NCBI GenBank assembly: GCA_024640405.1
Contig: JAHEFB010000046.1
Coordinates: forward strand, 1 to 35,825
Direction: 5' to 3'
Source: Alphaproteobacteria bacterium
GTDB lineage: Bacteria; Pseudomonadota; Alphaproteobacteria; Rhizobiales; Aestuariivirgaceae
Length of the DNA: 35,825 nucleotides
Within the stretch, counting starts at the first letter, position 1, and each line of letters starts with the position of its first letter. The position numbers and the translations under genes were made by a program. Below are positions 33,072-35,825 of this stretch, one piece after another. The notes below the pieces were generated by a model that saw only the letters and a program-made list of their open reading frames with translations, made no database searches and was not told the DNA's origin.

Positions 33072-33418
33072 AACAGGGTTTGACGTTTGTACTGGTTCTT
33101 CTTGGCGTGATGGTTACGAGTTTGATGCTGGCGGAATGGTTCGAATTAAGTGTCACGGTAATGGTGCTGATGGCGACCATCGGTTCCCTGTTTTGCCTGT
33201 TGGTGCTGATTGTTGTTCCTCGTATCCGACAAAAAGCGGCCGAGCGGGAATATCGAAGATTGGTGCGGGAAGGTGTGCACTCCATTGTCGGGCGTGCGCG
33301 TTACCGGGGCCGGCGCGTGTTGCATTATTCCGACGGCAGCGTGGCGGTACAAACCTCAAACGGTATGCAGGCGTTCGATAATTTCGATGCCTGCAGACAA
33401 TTTGTTGACGGGCGCTAA
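33068..33418 (+). CDS. Small two-pass membrane protein with C-terminal RYRGRRVxHYSDGSV module
   Basis: 116 residues from ATG 33068, with AGGTG 5 bases upstream; an in-frame TTG at 33047 is less likely. Two hydrophobic segments (about residues 4-22 and 29-50) are followed by a basic linker PRIRQKAAEREYRRL and the module ARYRGRRVLHYSDGSV (77-92), ending MQAFDNFDACRQFVDGR. The module and tail align with the 88-residue protein encoded upstream (RYRGRRVAHYSDGSV ... FENFELYQRYIDR), while the membrane parts differ in number. At DNA level the shared region differs at many third positions, so the duplication is not recent. Function unknown; both ends of the module should lie in the cytoplasm. Confidence 0.75.
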   Translation: MKQGLTFVLVLLGVMVTSLMLAEWFELSVTVMVLMATIGSLFCLLVLIVVPRIRQKAAEREYRRLVREGVHSIVGRARYRGRRVLHYSDGSVAVQTSNGMQAFDNFDACRQFVDGR

Positions 33419-33680
33419 AGGTCTGTACGGTTTGTTGCTTGTCTTCGATATGATGTTGGATGCAGGATTGCTTGCACACAGGTTAAGATTGAACTGACGC
33501 ATTACTGTTACTCGGACAGTGAGGCTGTGGTTTCGTAGTTTTCCCGGAGCAACATACGTTTGCAATGGCAATCACAATAGCTCTACCACCCTGGAATCGA
33601 GCGTTTTTCATGTGCAGCCATACTGCATTGCCGAAAAATGCGCGGGTGTCTGGAACTGAATCAGGACGCGTTTAACAACC

Positions 33681-34454
33681 ATGGTCGCCCAATTTTTCAG
33701 AAGACTCGTTTCAAGAAACAAGGGCGCAGGACCAGAAGAAGAACCGCGTCTTCCCGCCGGTGTCAGGGTCTACGTAATCGGGGATATCCATGGCAGAATT
33801 GATCTGCTCGAGCGGCTATACAAAATGATTGAAGCAGATCGCAAGGACAGGCCTGTTGAGCACAGTGTTGAAGTTTTTCTGGGGGACTATGTTGACCGGG
33901 GGCCGTCATCACGTGAAGTGCTGGAATGGATGGTGAATGGCCCAAGTGTCTGTAACAAGCGGATTACGCTGCGAGGTAATCATGAACTTTATCTGCAGGA
34001 TTTTCTGTCTGATCCGCGAGTGATCAGTTCGTGGGGCCAATATGGCGGGCTGGAAACCCTGCATTCATACGGCTTGAAATTTCGAATGCCATTGGGACAG
34101 GATCAATGGGAGGATATTCAGGCCGGGTTGCTGGAAGCTCTTCCGCCCAGCCACCGGGTTTTCCTGGAGAGCTGCCGGTTGTCAGCCGGTGCAGGAAAGT
34201 ACTTTTTTGCTCATGCCGGGGTGAATCCAAGCATCCCCCTGGATGATCAGGTGGCTGAAGACCTGCTGTGGATACGCGAACCCTTCCTGAGCCATCACAG
34301 TCCGTTGGCGAAGATCATAGTGCATGGCCATACGCCCGTCGAAGCACCTGAAATTGAGGTTCACAGAATTGGCATTGATACCGGTGCCTACATAACAGGT
34401 CGATTGACCTGCGCGATGTTGGAAGGAGATGGTGTGGAGTTTCTGTCTACGTGA
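33681..34454 (+). CDS. PPP-family metallophosphatase (serine/threonine protein phosphatase-like)
   Basis: 257 residues. The three metal-binding signatures are in order: GDIHG (34-38), GDYVDRG (68-74) and GNHE (99-102), with later histidines in FFAHAGV and IVHGHTP. This is the bacterial PPP/calcineurin-like protein phosphatase pattern (PrpA/PrpE type), needing two metal ions such as Mn. The first 25 residues are a basic, polar extension without membrane segment. It precedes a polysaccharide export gene, and related phosphatases are often found near such loci, so control of exopolysaccharide assembly by dephosphorylation is possible but unproven. The 262-bp gap upstream (33419-33680) holds nothing I can assign. 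Confidence 0.9.
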   Translation: MVAQFFRRLVSRNKGAGPEEEPRLPAGVRVYVIGDIHGRIDLLERLYKMIEADRKDRPVEHSVEVFLGDYVDRGPSSREVLEWMVNGPSVCNKRITLRGNHELYLQDFLSDPRVISSWGQYGGLETLHSYGLKFRMPLGQDQWEDIQAGLLEALPPSHRVFLESCRLSAGAGKYFFAHAGVNPSIPLDDQVAEDLLWIREPFLSHHSPLAKIIVHGHTPVEAPEIEVHRIGIDTGAYITGRLTCAMLEGDGVEFLST

Positions 34455-34635
34455 CGGAAAATGTGATATTTACGCTCTATTAACCATTTTGAAATCATTG
34501 CCAACTTAACTGTGGTATTGAAATGGTGAGGCGACACGGGTAGCGTATGAAGTCGCTTTACAATGGACGGAAAAAATACATCTTCGACTGCCCTCGACAC
34601 GGACGGGTTGTTGGAGAAACCGGGTGGTAGATGCC

Positions 34636-35271
34636 ATGATTCGCGGGGGAATTCAGAGTCGACTCAGAGTGTTTGCCGCGATGGTTGCCGCTGCATTTCT
34701 GCTTGTTGCGTGCGGCTCTACCGGTGGCCTGGATGCCTCAGGTCCTTCAGCTGCGCCGGCAAACTATGCGGCCAGCGTGCCGTCCACGGGACAGTTGTCT
34801 ACCGGGTCAGTGGCAGCGTACAGGTTGGGTTCCGGCGACAAGATCAAAGTGAATGTTTTTGGTGAAGCGGACCTTTCCGGAGAATTTCTGGTCGGAGATG
34901 ACGGGCGTGTCGATCTGCCGTTGATCGGGGCGGTGCAGGCGCGCGGGCAGACGGTAACACAATTCCAAAATGCCGTTGTTGGACGGTATTCCGGAGGTTA
35001 TCTGAAAGATCCCAAGATCTCAGTGTCGGTCCTCAACTATCGGCCGTTCTTTATTCAGGGCGAAGTCGGTAAGGGCGGCGAATATCCTTACAAGGCGGGT
35101 TTAACCGTGCAAGATGCGGTCGCAATTGCCGGTGGATATACCTACCGCGCGAACACCGGAAAGGCGTTTGTCCGCCGGGCCGGACAGGATCGTGAAGTAG
35201 AAGTTCAAACTAATCAACGCGTTGCGATAAATCCTGGAGATATTATTCGGATTCCAGAGAGGTTTTTCTGA
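34636..35271 (+). CDS. Outer-membrane polysaccharide export lipoprotein (Wza/GumB/BexD family)
   Basis: 211 residues from ATG 34636; an in-frame GTG at 34624 would lengthen the signal peptide by four residues. The N-terminus is a lipoprotein signal, RLRVFAAMVAAAFLLVACGS, with lipobox LVAC and acylated Cys26. After a Ser/Ala-rich linker comes the polysaccharide export domain (YRLGSGDKIKVNVFGEADLSG, then FLVGDDGRVDLPLIGAVQARG, given in parts), and a SLBB-like segment (FFIQGEVGKGGEYPYKAG, VQDAVAIAGGYTYRANTG). It is shorter than Wza (about 380) and is more like the GumB class. It would form the outer-membrane channel for an exopolysaccharide. The partner tyrosine autokinase and glycosyltransferases are not in the window. 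Confidence 0.9.
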   Translation: MIRGGIQSRLRVFAAMVAAAFLLVACGSTGGLDASGPSAAPANYAASVPSTGQLSTGSVAAYRLGSGDKIKVNVFGEADLSGEFLVGDDGRVDLPLIGAVQARGQTVTQFQNAVVGRYSGGYLKDPKISVSVLNYRPFFIQGEVGKGGEYPYKAGLTVQDAVAIAGGYTYRANTGKAFVRRAGQDREVEVQTNQRVAINPGDIIRIPERFF

Positions 35272-35354
35272 TGAAGATTCTTGAACTTTACTGCGACATC
35301 AGCAAGTCATTGATAGACGGGGCAATGATGCCGTGTAGGCAGATTAAGCCATAA
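35271..35354 (+). CDS. Possible 27-codon ORF overlapping the export lipoprotein stop
   Basis: An ATG shares its A with the preceding TGA stop (TGATG), and GAGAGG lies about 8 bases upstream. The 27 codons give MKILELYCDISKSLIDGAMMPCRQIKP split by no recognisable motif (quoted here as MKILELYCDISK and SLIDGAMMPCRQIKP). Nothing but the start context supports it, so it may be non-coding. Confidence 0.25.
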   Translation: MKILELYCDISKSLIDGAMMPCRQIKP

Positions 35355-35418
35355 ACATTTCGTTAGGGCTGTTAAACTAGAATCCAATGGTGATTCGGAA
35401 GGATTGTAGGCGACATTG

Positions 35419-35825
35419 ATGGCAATCAGACTGGCTATATCAAGCATGGCGGCAATCGTGCTGTTTGCAGGCTTGGCGCATGCTCAAAGCGCTGAGGCTA
35501 TCGTTGAACGTTACGGCGATGATCCCACGCTCACCATTTCGGTATCGGATGAGGTCAGCGCGAATGCAGAGGTTGCTGCAGCGTTTTGCGAAGCCGCAGA
35601 CGATGCAAGCGATGAGGTGCAGGTTTATGTCGGGGCCGGTCTCGCCGGTGCTCACCAGTATTTGCTGTCCGTCAACGACTCCACGGCTGCCGCGAACATA
35701 AAATTGACAGTATGTACCTGTGAAAAGACTCCCGGGCAGATTTTGAGCTCTTTTTCGAATGGAGTTGGCGCATTGGAACGGGATGTTTGTTCAAACGCCT
35801 GGCGTGGCACTGCCGGTGGATCGCC
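35419..35825 (+). CDS. Secreted cysteine-containing protein of unknown function (3' partial)
   Basis: ATG 35419 opens a frame without stop to the window end, 135 codons visible. The first 23 residues, MAIRLAISSMAAIVLFAGLAHA, are a Sec signal peptide with cleavage after AHA, giving a mature start QSAEAIVERYGDD. Cysteines appear in AFCEAAD, TVCTCEK and DVCSNAW, suggesting disulfides in the periplasm or outside. The rest is acidic and Ala-rich. I do not recognise a family, and the C-terminus is missing. It lies 147 bp after the polysaccharide export lipoprotein in the same orientation and could be part of that locus. Confidence 0.75.
   Translation, partial: MAIRLAISSMAAIVLFAGLAHAQSAEAIVERYGDDPTLTISVSDEVSANAEVAAAFCEAADDASDEVQVYVGAGLAGAHQYLLSVNDSTAAANIKLTVCTCEKTPGQILSSFSNGVGALERDVCSNAWRGTAGGS

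Noticed and set aside
33565..33675. 36-codon frame just upstream of the metallophosphatase gene
   Set aside because: The nearest GGAG is about 15 bases from its ATG, the product is not recognisable, and there is no overlap or coupling with the next gene.
34563..34865. 100-codon frame starting before the polysaccharide export gene
   Set aside because: Most of it overlaps the lipoprotein gene in another frame. The lipobox and export domain support the other frame.

Overview
The window looks like chromosome of a heterotrophic alphaproteobacterium, probably near the Hyphomicrobiales. This is inferred from gene content and style: a Liv-type ABC transporter, a CoxMSL-like molybdenum hydroxylase, many acyl-CoA enzymes, class V and class I aminotransferases, ThiBPQ and an outer-membrane polysaccharide export lipoprotein. 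The DNA is moderately GC-rich throughout by eye. I see no rRNA, tRNA, insertion sequence, phage gene or CRISPR array. Genes are tightly packed, with many ATGA start-stop overlaps.

Layout. 1-4.9 kb: the 3' end of a periplasmic binding-protein gene and a complete livHMGF-like ABC transporter operon, closed at both ends by stem-loops that share the core CGTGTCGCG. 5.2-5.4 kb: a small secreted protein of unknown function behind a CRP-like palindrome. 5.4-9.9 kb (minus): a three-subunit molybdenum hydroxylase (FAD, 2Fe-2S and Mo subunits), a MoaD-like sulfur carrier and isopentenyl-diphosphate isomerase, apparently one operon. 10.1-14.9 kb: fatty-acid beta-oxidation (bifunctional hydratase/dehydrogenase, thiolase) converging on an AMP-forming acyl-CoA ligase. 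15.0-18.9 kb: aminotransferase plus DMT-type transporter, a crotonase lacking both usual catalytic glutamates, and a glutathionyl-hydroquinone reductase. 18.9-20.1 kb (minus): a serine/alanine-glyoxylate-type aminotransferase. 20.2-24.4 kb: thiamine acquisition, with a TPP riboswitch in front of thiBPQ and a divergent thiamine pyrophosphokinase.

24.7-32.4 kb is the metabolically most intriguing part. A GntR/FCD regulator with a palindromic site at its own promoter is translationally coupled to an acyl-CoA synthetase and followed by an acetolactate-synthase-like TPP enzyme. Next come an aldo/keto reductase on the minus strand and a divergent run of a two-subunit, sulfopyruvate-decarboxylase-like TPP enzyme, a RidA/YoaB-type imine deaminase and a DadA-like amino acid dehydrogenase. 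Read in chemical order, the last set suggests amino acid -> imine -> 2-oxo acid -> aldehyde -> alcohol; the substrate is unknown. Three TPP-dependent enzyme genes therefore lie just downstream of the thiamine supply genes.

32.5-35.8 kb: two tandem small membrane proteins that share a C-terminal RYRGRRVxHYSDGSV module (a family I do not recognise), a 26-codon ORF coupled to the second of them, a PPP-type metallophosphatase, an outer-membrane polysaccharide export lipoprotein, and the start of a secreted cysteine-containing protein cut by the window edge. This may be the edge of an exopolysaccharide locus.
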